A DNA stretch of 64,000 bases, taken from the NCBI RefSeq assembly GCF_041435435.1, contig NZ_CP108494.1, forward strand, positions 5,242,501 to 5,306,500. The letters are read 5' to 3'. Source of the DNA: Streptomyces sp. NBC_01241 (GTDB taxonomy: Bacteria > Actinomycetota > Actinomycetes > Streptomycetales > Streptomycetaceae). The notes under the pieces are model-generated. The model ran no database searches, was not told the origin of the DNA, and saw only the letters and a program-made list of their open reading frames with translations. Every line of letters begins with the position of its first letter. Position 1 is the first letter of the stretch. The translations under genes and the position numbers were made by a program. This document shows, in pieces, positions 41,910 through 50,374 of the stretch.

Positions 41910-43514
41910 ATGTCGCCCTCACGCGGCACTCTCGTGGCCGGTGCGGTCCTCACCGTGGCGGCCGCCGCGACGATCGCCGTCGTCGTCTGGCCGGAAGGTT
42001 CCGGCAACGGACCCGCGGGGGAGTCGGGGTCCCGCACCCCCTCGGGCTCCTCTGCCGCCCCCTCGCCGACCCGGAGCTACCCGCTCTCCACCCCGCCCCG
42101 CACCATTCCCGCCGTACGCGAACACATCGCCGCCCGCGGCCCCGGCTGGCGGCCCGGCCCGGCCGCCGGGGTCGTCATCGCGCCCGGCAGCGGGACGCTC
42201 GCGGACGAGGGGCAGCTGCTCGCCCAGGAGCTGAAGATCCACTACCGGGGTGACGTCGCCGCCCGCCCGGGCGACGTGAAGCTGGCCCTCACCCCGGGCA
42301 AGGGCACCCCCGAGTCGTACACCCTCAGCACCCACGACGGACGGGTCACGATCAGCGGACCCGATCAGGCCGGCGTCTTCTACGGGACCCGCACCCTGAA
42401 ACAGTCCGTGCGCGCCGACGGCGCCATGCCCGAGGGCGAGGTGCGCGACCGCCCCGACCGGCCGCAGCGCGGCCTCAACCTCGACATCGCGCGCAAGTAC
42501 TACAGCGTCGCCTGGATCGAGGACCGGCTGCGCGAGATGGCCGACCTCAAGCTCAACCAGCTCGGCCTGCACTTCTCCGACGACCAGGCGTTCCGGATCC
42601 AGTCCGACACCCACCCCGAGGTGGTGTCGCCGCAGCACCTCACGAAGGCGCAGGTGCGGCAGATCCTCGGCCTCGCGGGCCGGCTGCACATCGAGGTCGT
42701 CCCCGAGCTCGACTCCCCCGGCCATCTGGGCGCGGTCCTGCGGGCCCACCCCGACCTCCAGCTGCGCAATGTGTCGGGTGTGCGCTCGCCCGGCTCGCTC
42801 GACATCTCCAACCCGGGGGCGGCGAAGCTCATCGACGAACTCCTCGGCGAGTTCACCGAGCTGTTCGGCGGCCGCTACTGGCATCTCGGCGCCGACGAAT
42901 ACCGCGCGCTGATGGCCCGGGACCCGGCCGCCTCGTACCCGCAGCTGCAACGCGCCGCCCAGCAGAAGTACGGACCGCGGGCCGGCATCAAGGACCTTGC
43001 CACCGGCTGGCTCAACGACCGTGCGGCGGTGGTGCGTCCGCACGGCAAGCAGCCCAAGGCGTGGAACGACGGCTTCTTCCGCGACGGAGTCGTCCACGCC
43101 GACAAGGACATCGAGGTCGAGTACTGGACGGGCAAGGAGTACGGTGCCCGGCCGCCGGAGGAGTATCTGCGCGAGGGGCGGCGCGTGGTGAACCTCAACG
43201 ACGAGTTCCTCTATTACGTACTGGGCCAGCCCAACAACTTCGTCTACCCCACGGGCAAGCGGATCTACGAACAGTGGACCCCGCTCGTCCTGCGCGGCAC
43301 CCGGCCCGTCCCGGCGGGCTACTCCGGCCAGATCCTCGGCGGCCGGTTCGCGGTCTGGGGCGACCTCCCGAACGCGCAGACCCCGGCGCAGGTGGCGCAG
43401 GGCATCCGGATGCCGCTGCGGGCGACCAGCCAGAAGCTGTGGGACCCGCGGAAGCCGGAGCTGAGCTGGGATCAGTTCCGGGCGCTGGCCGGGCGGATCG
43501 ACGGGGTGGGCTGA
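41910..43514 (+). CDS. Exported GH20 beta-N-acetylhexosaminidase
   Basis: The 534-residue protein has an N-terminal signal or anchor helix (LVAGAVLTVAAAATIAVVVW), a Ser/Pro-rich linker, a GH20b-like domain (TYGTRTLKQ-type sequence VFYGTRTLKQSVRADG) and the (beta/alpha)8 catalytic domain with RGLNLDIARKYY, HFSDDQAFRI, LDSPGHLGAV and the catalytic Asp329-Glu330 pair in HLGADEY. It releases terminal GlcNAc or GalNAc from chitin or wall fragments. The mature protein is probably membrane-tethered. Confidence 0.93.
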   Translation: MSPSRGTLVAGAVLTVAAAATIAVVVWPEGSGNGPAGESGSRTPSGSSAAPSPTRSYPLSTPPRTIPAVREHIAARGPGWRPGPAAGVVIAPGSGTLADEGQLLAQELKIHYRGDVAARPGDVKLALTPGKGTPESYTLSTHDGRVTISGPDQAGVFYGTRTLKQSVRADGAMPEGEVRDRPDRPQRGLNLDIARKYYSVAWIEDRLREMADLKLNQLGLHFSDDQAFRIQSDTHPEVVSPQHLTKAQVRQILGLAGRLHIEVVPELDSPGHLGAVLRAHPDLQLRNVSGVRSPGSLDISNPGAAKLIDELLGEFTELFGGRYWHLGADEYRALMARDPAASYPQLQRAAQQKYGPRAGIKDLATGWLNDRAAVVRPHGKQPKAWNDGFFRDGVVHADKDIEVEYWTGKEYGARPPEEYLREGRRVVNLNDEFLYYVLGQPNNFVYPTGKRIYEQWTPLVLRGTRPVPAGYSGQILGGRFAVWGDLPNAQTPAQVAQGIRMPLRATSQKLWDPRKPELSWDQFRALAGRIDGVG

Positions 43515-43645
43515 GAGGGCCGGACCGGACCGCATTCCCCGTGGACAGGGGGGTGGGCAAAGGTTACGTTCGCATGCCGCGCGCACCGGGGAGGGGCGCG
43601 CGGTCCTTGCGTTTCGAGCTCAGAATCCTTGGGGGGTTCTACACC

Positions 43646-44443
43646 ATGCCGTGCTCCACCTGTCGTCTCAGACCGCCGGTCACCGCGGACGGACACTGTC
43701 TTCTCTGCGCCGGACCGGCCGGTCCGGCGGCCCCGATGCCACCGGCCCCGGTCTTCGTCGCTCCGCAGCAGTACCTGCGCTCGTCGGCCGGGCTCGCGAA
43801 GGCGGTCGTCGTCCTGCTGATGGCGGTCGCCGTGGCGGATCTGCTCGCCATGGCCGCGGGGCTGAACATCCGCCGCGTGCTCGGGAACGGGCCGGAGAAC
43901 GACTTCGCCACGTACGACGACGCGGAGGCGACCCTCGCGGACAATCTGTACGGGTCCGCCGGTGCGCTGCAGGGTGTCATGACCCTGGCCACCGGCATCG
44001 TCTTCATCCTCTGGTTCCGGCGCCTGCGGATGAACGCCGAGGTGTTCGACCCGAGCGTGCAGCCGATGTCGCCCGGCTGGTCGATCGGCGCCTGGTTCGT
44101 CCCGTTCGCCAACCTCGTCCTGCCGCGCCGGATCGCGGGCGGCATCTGGACCGCGAGCGCCCAGACCAACCCCGACGGCAGCTGGCGCACGGTCCCGGCC
44201 ACCGCGATGAATCTGTGGTGGGGGGCGTGGGTCTGCTCGCTGGCCTTCTCCTGGGTCACGTCCCGGCAGTACATGAGGGCCGAGAAGACGCAGGAGATCA
44301 TCGACGCGGCGGGGCTGGTGATGGCGTCCGACGCCCTCGACATCGTGGCCGCGGTTTTCGCGATCCTCTTCGTACGCAAGCTGACCCGGATGCAGGGGGA
44401 GCGGGCGGCCCTCGGCGTGTATCCGCTGGGCGCCCGGGGGTAG
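43646..44443 (+). CDS. DUF4328 membrane protein with N-terminal zinc-ribbon-like Cys motif
   Basis: The 265-residue protein begins PCSTCRLRPPVTADGHCLLC, two CxxC pairs that could bind a zinc ion, followed by about five helices of the DUF4328 type (ATGIVFILWFRRLRMNAEVF, MSPGWSIGAWFVPFANLVLP, WWGAWVCSLAFSW). GGGGGG precedes the ATG. Function unknown; a hypothetical gene follows after 134 bp on the same strand. Confidence 0.85.
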   Translation: MPCSTCRLRPPVTADGHCLLCAGPAGPAAPMPPAPVFVAPQQYLRSSAGLAKAVVVLLMAVAVADLLAMAAGLNIRRVLGNGPENDFATYDDAEATLADNLYGSAGALQGVMTLATGIVFILWFRRLRMNAEVFDPSVQPMSPGWSIGAWFVPFANLVLPRRIAGGIWTASAQTNPDGSWRTVPATAMNLWWGAWVCSLAFSWVTSRQYMRAEKTQEIIDAAGLVMASDALDIVAAVFAILFVRKLTRMQGERAALGVYPLGARG

Positions 44444-44577
44444 CGGGACGCGCCCGCCGAGCGACGCTGTTCGGCCTCCGCGGTGACGCTTTTGAGCCAT
44501 TCGGCGCTGAACGCGGTAACTGGAAGCGCCCGCCCCCATGCACGCACGCGCGGGGACGCGGCCGACGGGAGACGCCG

Positions 44578-45171
44578 ATGAGCCTGCTGGAACTGATCGC
44601 CGCCGCCGACGAACGGGGGCTCGCCGCGAGCGCGGTCGCCTGCCTCGACCGCTGCCTGCCACAGCCCGCCGAGGACTCCGACCCGGATCCGCTGCGCCCG
44701 CTCCGGGCCGGCTGCGCGGACGGGTCCGGATGGCCGGACCGCCTCGCGGACGTCCGTGCCGCACTGGAGGAGCTCCTCGAAGCCGCGGACGATACGTCGG
44801 CCCTGTCGCGCAAGCTGCTCGATGCCGCGCCCCGCGACTTCTCCGCCGTTCCGTTGCGGGCATGGGCCGACGCCTGTTCGCTTGCCGCGCTGGAGATCCA
44901 CTGCCGGTTCGATGCCCAGGGCGGCGACGGCGAGGCCGATTCCGAGGACCGCACCGAGCTGCTGAACCGCTGCCGCGCCGAGGGTCCGGAAGGCGCCGGT
45001 CCGCTTCTCGCCGGTGAACTGCGCCGCCAGATCCAGATCCTGGAGACCCTCGCGGAGACCACGGGCACGGTGGGCAGCGGTGCCGCCCTGCGCCGGGTGC
45101 TCGACCTGTCGACCGAGGGCCGCCGGGTACTGCGCGCGGCGGTGTCGCGCCAGGCCCGCGGCCGGGCGTGA
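44578..45171 (+). CDS. Conserved hypothetical helical protein
   Basis: The 197-residue protein starts MSLLELIAAADERGLAASAV and appears almost wholly alpha-helical and acidic, with strong codon bias and GGGAG nine bases before the ATG. No domain was recognised. It follows the DUF4328 gene in the same direction. Confidence 0.7.
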   Translation: MSLLELIAAADERGLAASAVACLDRCLPQPAEDSDPDPLRPLRAGCADGSGWPDRLADVRAALEELLEAADDTSALSRKLLDAAPRDFSAVPLRAWADACSLAALEIHCRFDAQGGDGEADSEDRTELLNRCRAEGPEGAGPLLAGELRRQIQILETLAETTGTVGSGAALRRVLDLSTEGRRVLRAAVSRQARGRA

Positions 45172-45230
45172 CGCGAGACGCTCCGCGCAGGAGTCCGCAC
45201 ACGGAACGGCAGGAGCCCCTCGGGCCGGAC

Positions 45231-45539
45231 TTACGCAGATCGTCGGCCGGGCGTGCCCTTGAGGGATGTGACGAACGACGTCCAGGCGGGGGCCGTGACC
45301 GTGAGGACCGGACCGTGGGTGAGCTTGGAGTCGCGGACGGGGACGATGCCCGCGAGGCCGTCCGCGACCTCCACGCAGTCCCCGCCGCTGCCGTTGCTGT
45401 AGCTGCTCTTGCGCCAGCGGGCGGCGCCGGGGAAGGCCTCGGCGACCTCCACGCAGTCCCCGCCGTCGCCGTTGCTGTAGCTGCTCTTGCGCCAGACAGC
45501 CGTGCTCAAGTCAATCCCGTTGCTTGCCATTTCGGTCAT
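45231..45539 (-). CDS. DUF397 protein with a duplicated signature motif
   Basis: The 102-residue protein carries the DUF397 sequence (WRKSSYSNGDGGDCVEVA) twice in tandem, residues 16-33 and 42-59, then the usual PVRDSK and a C-terminal tail. DUF397 proteins are small partners of XRE/DUF5753 regulators, as here, where its start overlaps the end of the regulator gene. A normal DUF397 has one copy, so this is an internal duplication. The pairing is thought to act like an antitoxin or anti-regulator module; details are uncertain. Confidence 0.85.
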   Translation of the reverse strand: MTEMASNGIDLSTAVWRKSSYSNGDGGDCVEVAEAFPGAARWRKSSYSNGSGGDCVEVADGLAGIVPVRDSKLTHGPVLTVTAPAWTSFVTSLKGTPGRRSA

Positions 45540-46365
45540 CCTCAGCCGTTTGCTCGATCAGGGCGAGGGACGCCTCCGGCGGCAGTGCGGCGGCCCTGAG
45601 CCGATCGTATGCCTTGCGGTACTGCTTCACGAGGGCCGGATCGTCGATGGTGTCACCGCTGTACTGAGCCTCCGTGTAGACCAGGGGCGGGGCGTCCGGG
45701 AAGGTCATGATCTTGGCCGTGCCCAGCATGAGGGGATGCGGCCCGCAGTTCCACGGAAGGATCTGGGGAACGATCCGGCGGCGCGTTGCCAGCGCCACGA
45801 TGCGCTCCAGCTGTTCGGCCGCCCGAGCCGGTGGCAGCATCGGCTGGCGCAGCAGCGACTCGGGCAGGATCGCCCAGTATTCCGGGGTCTTGTGGTCGTC
45901 CTCGAACAGACTGGCGCGTGCCATCCGGGCGGTGACCTTCTCCTCCACCTCGTCGTCGGGCGCCAGCGGGTGCGCCGCCCGGACCACCGAACGCGCGTAC
46001 GCATCCGTCTGCAGCAGGCCGGGAATCAGAGTCGGGCACCACTCCTCGATGGTCTCCGCGTGCTTCTCCGCCTCCAGCACGCGCTCGAAGTAGCTGGCGT
46101 GGCCGCGCCTCTTCGCCTTTCGTACGTCCTCGCAGCGGCGCTGGAAGAAACCGTCGGTACCCAGCGTCCGGTCCACGTGCTCGGCCAGTTCGGCCGGCAT
46201 GCGGCGCTGTCCGCGTTCGATCTCGCTGAGGTGGCTGGGGCCGTAGAAGCTGCCCTCCACCAGCTGTTGGAGGGTCAGTCCGGCCTCCTCCCGTTTCCAG
46301 CGCAACTCCTTGCCGTAGAAGGTGGGGACGCTTGCCGACCCGTCGATGTCCTTGCGCTGTCCCAT
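45511..46365 (-). CDS. XRE regulator with DUF5753 domain
   Basis: The 284-residue protein has an N-terminal XRE helix-turn-helix (ELRWKREEAGLTLQQLVEGS, then YGPSHLSEIERGQRRMPAEL) and a DUF5753 C-terminal domain with the signatures CPTLIPGLLQTDAYARSVVR, ARASLFEDD and YWAILPESLLRQP. It is of the WhiJ/BldB-associated type common in Streptomyces, often in a triad with a DUF397 and an ATPase gene, as seen here. It shares a 198-bp divergent promoter region with the small gene at 46564. Confidence 0.92.
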   Translation of the reverse strand: MGQRKDIDGSASVPTFYGKELRWKREEAGLTLQQLVEGSFYGPSHLSEIERGQRRMPAELAEHVDRTLGTDGFFQRRCEDVRKAKRRGHASYFERVLEAEKHAETIEEWCPTLIPGLLQTDAYARSVVRAAHPLAPDDEVEEKVTARMARASLFEDDHKTPEYWAILPESLLRQPMLPPARAAEQLERIVALATRRRIVPQILPWNCGPHPLMLGTAKIMTFPDAPPLVYTEAQYSGDTIDDPALVKQYRKAYDRLRAAALPPEASLALIEQTAEDDRNGKQRD

Positions 46366-46563
46366 CGTTCACCGCCTTTGGTGTCGTTGCCGCCCGTTTC
46401 GCAGCGTGTCCGCCCGAGCCCCGGGGATTCCCGCGCCGATGCCAACACCCGAGGGCATACGCGCAGTTCACGGCCGGGAGCCGGACGCTCTTTCACGGTA
46501 GGCCGCGGCGCGTCAGAGTGTGAGCGATTCGTCACAGAGCGCACTGGAAGGTGTGACACCCCC

Positions 46564-46791
46564 ATGAACGACCACCCCCACGACGGCACGGGTGCGGATG
46601 CCGATATGCAGGACTGCGTGAACGACCTGCGGGCCGGGCTCGCCGCCCACGGCGTCACGCTGCCCTCCCTCGGAATCGACCTGCCGACCTTCGCCGCCCG
46701 CTACCGCACTTTGCCGCTCGTCACGTTGGGCAACTGCAACCTGCCCACCGCACGCGCTCTGGTCGCCGCGCTGCGCAAGGGAGTCGCGTGA
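46564..46791 (+). CDS. Small conserved protein of XRE/ATPase locus
   Basis: The 75-residue protein starts NDHPHDGTGADADMQDCVND and continues LRAGLAAHGVTLPSLGIDLP, ending LGNCNLPTARALVAALRKG. GGAAGG lies upstream of the ATG. It overlaps the ATPase gene (GTGA), so they are coupled. It resembles small Streptomyces proteins found upstream of HATPase anti-sigma genes; role unknown. Confidence 0.75.
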   Translation: MNDHPHDGTGADADMQDCVNDLRAGLAAHGVTLPSLGIDLPTFAARYRTLPLVTLGNCNLPTARALVAALRKGVA

Positions 46792-47237
46792 TGCGACAAC
46801 CGCTGATCCTGGAGCTTCTCGCCACCCCCGAGGTCGTGCCCGAGGTGCGTAGCGCCCTGCGCGCGTACCTGGACGGCCCCTGTGGCGACCTTGAGTTGTG
46901 TGCCACCGAGCTGATCACCAACGTCATCCGCCACCTGGGCGAGGGTGTCCCCGTAACGGTCCGCGCCTCCTGCGAGCAGGGCCGTACGCGCTTGGAGGTC
47001 ACCGCCCCCGACCCCCGGGCCCTGCCTGTCCTGTGCAGGGCGACCGGTGACGACGAAACCGGCCGCGGCCTCGCCCTGCTCGATGCACTGGCTCTGCGCT
47101 GGGGCGTGGAGCAGGGCCCCGGCACCAAGACAGTGTGGTGCGAGCTGCCGGGCGGCGACCGCACGTCCCCTGGTGAGCCCTCCGCGGTCATTCGGGCCGA
47201 TTTGGAAGGGATGTCCGTGGGCGTGATCGCGAGGTGA
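46788..47237 (+). CDS. RsbW-like ATP-binding (HATPase_c_2) protein
   Basis: The 149-residue protein has a GHKL ATPase fold with an N box (DLELCATELITNVIRHL), a G box region (TGDDETGRGLALLDALALRW) and the terminal KTVWCELPG. Streptomyces have dozens of such kinases-like anti-sigma proteins; the cognate target is not visible here. Starts GTG 46788 or ATG 46791 overlap the previous stop codon, so translation is coupled. Confidence 0.9.
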   Translation: MMRQPLILELLATPEVVPEVRSALRAYLDGPCGDLELCATELITNVIRHLGEGVPVTVRASCEQGRTRLEVTAPDPRALPVLCRATGDDETGRGLALLDALALRWGVEQGPGTKTVWCELPGGDRTSPGEPSAVIRADLEGMSVGVIAR

Positions 47238-47297
47238 ATGCTGCTGTACAGTCCGCCCGCCGTGCAGGCTCGGTGGTCGTGACTAAGGAATGGGTAC

Positions 47298-48170
47298 GTG
47301 CGAATTCGTTTCAGGTGTGCTGTGTTGCTCCTCCCCCTGTCGCTCTCGCTCGCCGCTTGCGGCACTGAGGACGCGCAGTCGGAGGCGGCCGTGTCGAAGA
47401 GCCCGGAGACGAAGGAGTCGCCGAAGCCCTCCGCCGCTCCCGTGCCCGAGTCGCCGGAGGACTTCCTCGACCTCGCCGAGAAGGCGATGGCGGAGGAAAG
47501 CGCGTGGACGTTCTCCGTGAAGGGGCAGGAAGGGCTGACGTTGCAGGGCCGGAAGAGCGCTGCGTCCTACCGGGCCGCGGTCCGGCGTGGCATGGCGCCG
47601 GAGGCGCTGCACTCGCAGGGCGTCAGCACCAGCAGCAAGGGGGCCAAGGAGAACGAGGAGATCTACGTCGTCGACGGCACGGCGTACCTCAAGCAAGGGG
47701 GCGCACCGTGGAAGGACGCGCCCGCTTCCGATGCCGAGATGCGGAACAAGGTCGAGGACCCGGTCGCGGCCATCGAGGAGTTCCGGGCGTACGCGCGGGC
47801 CGCCACCGGCGACGAGGTGAAGCTGACCGCGGTGGACGGCACGGTCGAACTCCGCGTCGGCAGCGACAAGCAGAAGCTGACAGCCGTCCGGGACCGTGCG
47901 TGGGTGAAGAAGGCGATGCGGGAGTTCGACCCCACTGCCGAGCGGCTCCGCACGGCCGGCATCCCGGTGAGCGACGCGCAGCTCACCTTGTCCGGCCTGG
48001 AGGAGGTGTTGGTCCTGGACGCGACGACGTACCGCATCAAGAGCCACCGCTTCGAGTTCGGCTTTCTGATCCCTTACGGCGGACAGGACATCACTTTCGA
48101 GCAGGACGTACAGCAGGAGAACCAGGGCACGTTCAACGGGAAGATCGAGCTTCCCGCCGGCGTGCGCTGA
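47298..48170 (+). CDS. Lipoprotein, LppX/LprG-like
   Basis: The 290-residue protein has a lipoprotein signal (FRCAVLLLPLSLSLAACGTE, lipobox LAAC) and a mature domain in which residues AEESAWTFSVKGQEGLTLQG, EIYVVDGTAYLKQGGAPWK and GTFNGKIELPAG resemble the LppX/LprAFG beta-clam fold that carries lipids. Homology is by pattern only. GTG 47298 has AAGGAA upstream. It is the last intact gene before a patch of mobile-element debris. Confidence 0.78.
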   Translation: MRIRFRCAVLLLPLSLSLAACGTEDAQSEAAVSKSPETKESPKPSAAPVPESPEDFLDLAEKAMAEESAWTFSVKGQEGLTLQGRKSAASYRAAVRRGMAPEALHSQGVSTSSKGAKENEEIYVVDGTAYLKQGGAPWKDAPASDAEMRNKVEDPVAAIEEFRAYARAATGDEVKLTAVDGTVELRVGSDKQKLTAVRDRAWVKKAMREFDPTAERLRTAGIPVSDAQLTLSGLEEVLVLDATTYRIKSHRFEFGFLIPYGGQDITFEQDVQQENQGTFNGKIELPAGVR

Positions 48171-48236
48171 CCTGGTCCGCAGTTTCGGCAGCCGGAGGCC
48201 GGCTCTCCGCGCCGCCCCACTTGGTTTCGGCGACTG

Positions 48237-48410
48237 TCACTCGCCGATGCGGCGCACCGGCTGGCCCGTGACACGGGCAATCGCCTCGAAGTCAGCATCC
48301 TGGTGGAGGACTGCGAACTTGTGATGTCGGGCAGGGACGGCGACGAGTAGGTCAACGGGGCTGGCGCACTGATGCCACCCCCTGTCCGCGAGGCGTTGCC
48401 GCAGGGGACG
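48237..48410 (-). pseudogene. C-terminal remnant of a VapC-type PIN toxin gene
   Basis: The minus strand reads LRQRLADRGWHQCASPVDLL and then VAVPARHHKFAVLHQDADFE and AIARVTGQPVRRI, the C-terminal part of a PIN-domain ribonuclease (two of the acidic residues are present in PVDLL and DADF). The N-terminal half is replaced by IS1380 sequence at about 48405. No VapB partner is seen. Confidence 0.6.
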
Positions 48411-48698
48411 GGGCGCGAATACCGCCGAACAGGGCCGGCATCGCCCCGTGCCGCAGGACGTCCAGGTCGTCGATGCTGTCCACACCCGCGACCATCCCGG
48501 CCACGATGTGGTGACCTTGGCACCCGCCGCAGCCCCCGCACCGTTCCTTGCTCCGGTCAGCTTCACCTTCGCAGCCACCAGTCGCGGCAGGCCGCACCGC
48601 TTGGCCAGCCGCATCACCGGGACCAGCCCGGCCTGCGCGATCAGATTCGAGTCATCGAACACAGCAGAGACCGCTGCCGGAGTGTGGGTAGCTTGCAT
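48411..48698 (-). pseudogene. N-terminal fragment of an IS1380-family transposase
   Basis: The minus strand from 48698 reads MQATHTPAAVSAVFDDSNLI and AQAGLVPVMRLAKRCGLPRL, then shifts frame near 48505-48512 and continues HHIVAGMVAGVDSIDDLDVL and RHGAMPALFGGIRAPS, matching the start of IS1380-type transposases. It is cut at about 48410 where it abuts the VapC remnant. The DDE catalytic core and the other terminal repeat are absent, so it is dead. Confidence 0.65.
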
Positions 48699-48748
48699 CT
48701 ACGAGGTGCCTTGCTGATTGCGCCTGACCGGACGGATCAGTCAGGAAA

Positions 48749-49087
48749 CTAGCGTCCGAGAAGTTCGAGCGCGGCCCGGACAGAGTCCAGAAGCGGCTGG
48801 CCGATCGTCCCGACGGTGGCGGCAATGGCAGCGAGGGCCATCAGCGACCGGCGCCGGGTCGCCGGCTCGGCGGACGGGCCGGCCGCGAGGACGGGCAGCG
48901 CGTTGTCGATGGACGCCTGGTCCTCCTCGGGCACCTCGCCGCGCAGCGCCCGCGCCAGCTCGACGACGGCCCGCAGCGTGTCCTCCAGAGTGGGCTGCGG
49001 GGCGTGATGGTTGTGGACGATGCCTGTGTGGCCGTCGCCGCCATTGATGACGACCTCGTCTCCGAAGTGGTAGTTCCCGCCCGTCAC
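48749..49087 (-). CDS. Small protein with N-terminal GNYHFGD motif (gene B of pair)
   Basis: The 112-residue protein starts at GTG 49087 as TGGNYHFGDEVVINGGDGHT. Residues 4-22 repeat the C-terminal motif of the upstream DUF6232 protein (15 of 19 identical). A linker (HNHHAPQPTLEDTLRAVVEL), helices (LARALRGEVPEEDQASIDNA) and a hydrophobic C-terminal helix (LMALAAIAATVGTIGQPLLD) follow. Start GTG and the upstream stop TGA overlap, so the two proteins are made together. I do not recognise a described family for the whole protein. Confidence 0.75.
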   Translation of the reverse strand: MTGGNYHFGDEVVINGGDGHTGIVHNHHAPQPTLEDTLRAVVELARALRGEVPEEDQASIDNALPVLAAGPSAEPATRRRSLMALAAIAATVGTIGQPLLDSVRAALELLGR

Positions 49088-49701
49088 TTCGACACCCCCG
49101 TGTGACCGATACCGCCGTAGATGTTCACCGAGTCGCCGAAATGGTAGTTGCCGTAGTTGGTGATCGCCAGCGATGTCACCGAGGCGTGGAACTCCGCGTC
49201 CGGCCGGTCGATCGCCTCGGCGATCGAGTACACGAGCCCGTTCAGGTACTCGAGTTTTCCCGTCACCAGGGCCGTGGACCGGCCGTTCGTCTCGACGGCG
49301 AGGACGGGGTGGCTCGCGGCGAAGACCACGCCAACCATCTCGGCGAAGAAGTAGATGAGCATGCCCACGACGACCACCAGGAAGAACTGGAACACGCCTT
49401 CGAGGTCGGAGGAGGATCCGTATCCGTACGACCCTCCCGACGAATCGGAGAGCCACATCAGGAGAAAGAGCAGGAGCAGGGTGAACCCGCCTCGCCTCAG
49501 GAACCGCGTGAACGCCTCTCCGCGACGCGGCGTCAGCTCGAAGGTGTAGACGCGGACGATATTCTCCAGCGGGTAGGCGGCCCCGTGCACCCAGAGTAGC
49601 CGCTTGCTGATGACAAGGCCGTCGCGTGGCGGGACACCCGGCGCGACACGGGGCGACGGCGCGTGCGTCGGCTTTGGTGGTGGCGCTTCGGACGCTCCCA
49701 T
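49084..49701 (-). CDS. DUF6232 membrane protein with C-terminal GNYHFGD motif (gene A of pair)
   Basis: The 205-residue protein has an N-terminal domain of the DUF6232 type (LVISKRLLWVHGAAYPLENI, VRVYTFEL), two membrane helices (72-85 and 104-128), a segment VLAVETNGRSTALVTGKLEY and a final glycine- and histidine-rich motif, GNYHFGDSVNIYGGIGHTG, at residues 184-202. ATG 49701 has AGGGGGAAGC directly upstream. The next gene starts inside this gene's stop codon and opens with nearly the same motif. Confidence 0.8.
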   Translation of the reverse strand: MGASEAPPPKPTHAPSPRVAPGVPPRDGLVISKRLLWVHGAAYPLENIVRVYTFELTPRRGEAFTRFLRRGGFTLLLLFLLMWLSDSSGGSYGYGSSSDLEGVFQFFLVVVVGMLIYFFAEMVGVVFAASHPVLAVETNGRSTALVTGKLEYLNGLVYSIAEAIDRPDAEFHASVTSLAITNYGNYHFGDSVNIYGGIGHTGVSK

Positions 49702-50374
49702 GCTTCCCCCTGAGATGGAACGGCTGTGGCGTGGCACTCATTACGTACCCGAACCACGTACCCCACAAGGAGAGTTCAGGTCTTCCGAGAGGCGAATTCG
49801 GCCACCGCGAGAGTGTAGGCGTGGACCAGGGGACGGGGAGCGTCCACGCGCCAGGCGTGGGCGAAGCGTCTACTGCGACGGGCTCCTCGGACGTCCGGCA
49901 CCGGGGAAGCCGAAGAGCGTCCAGGACAACCAGGACGCGAAGGAGAAGGTGGAGAAGGCCGTGCCTGAGGAGAAGCAGGGCCGGCCGGTGCCGTCGAAAG
50001 GGAGCGGGACCGGGACCGGGAGCGGCGGAATGGACAGGGCCGCTGTCGGCTGAATCGCCGACCGGTCCGTCACTGGGGCGGATGGGCGTCGCACCCGACT
50101 CTCGAGCTGGTCGACGGGGGAACGGCGCTGGTCGGGATCCCGGACCGGCCGAACAGACGAGGACGACCGGCCGGACAGAGAGAGTTGAGGGGGAACGAGG
50201 ACGACCGGGGCCGCCACCCCCCACAGGAGAGGCCCCGGTCGTCTTCCGCGGGGCCGTAGGACGACCCCGTACTCCTCTCAGCGCCGTCGCTGCGTTTTCT
50301 GTCACACCGCACCGTGCCGGGAGAACGTTGCAGCTTGTACAAGCCATGGACGCGAACCCCGCGAAGGACGTAGC
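49702..50374. other. 673-bp region without a confident gene
   Basis: A GC3-rich plus-strand segment at 49904-50053 reads KSVQDNQDAKEKVEKAVPEE then KQGRPVPSKGSGTGTGSGG and stops at 50053, and it is followed by a strong hairpin (50200-50243). It has no start codon in frame; joining it to VDQGTGSVHAPGVGEASTAT in another frame would need a frameshift near 49880-49900. It may be a decayed or frameshifted small gene. 50244-50374 probably holds the promoter of the sigma factor gene. Confidence 0.4.
50200..50243 (+). terminator. Strong hairpin terminator
   Basis: Perfect 13-bp arms (GACGACCGGGGCC and its complement) enclose an 18-nt loop. It stands 150 bp after the possible decayed gene and 130 bp before the sigma factor start, so some plus-strand transcript should end here. 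Confidence 0.75.
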
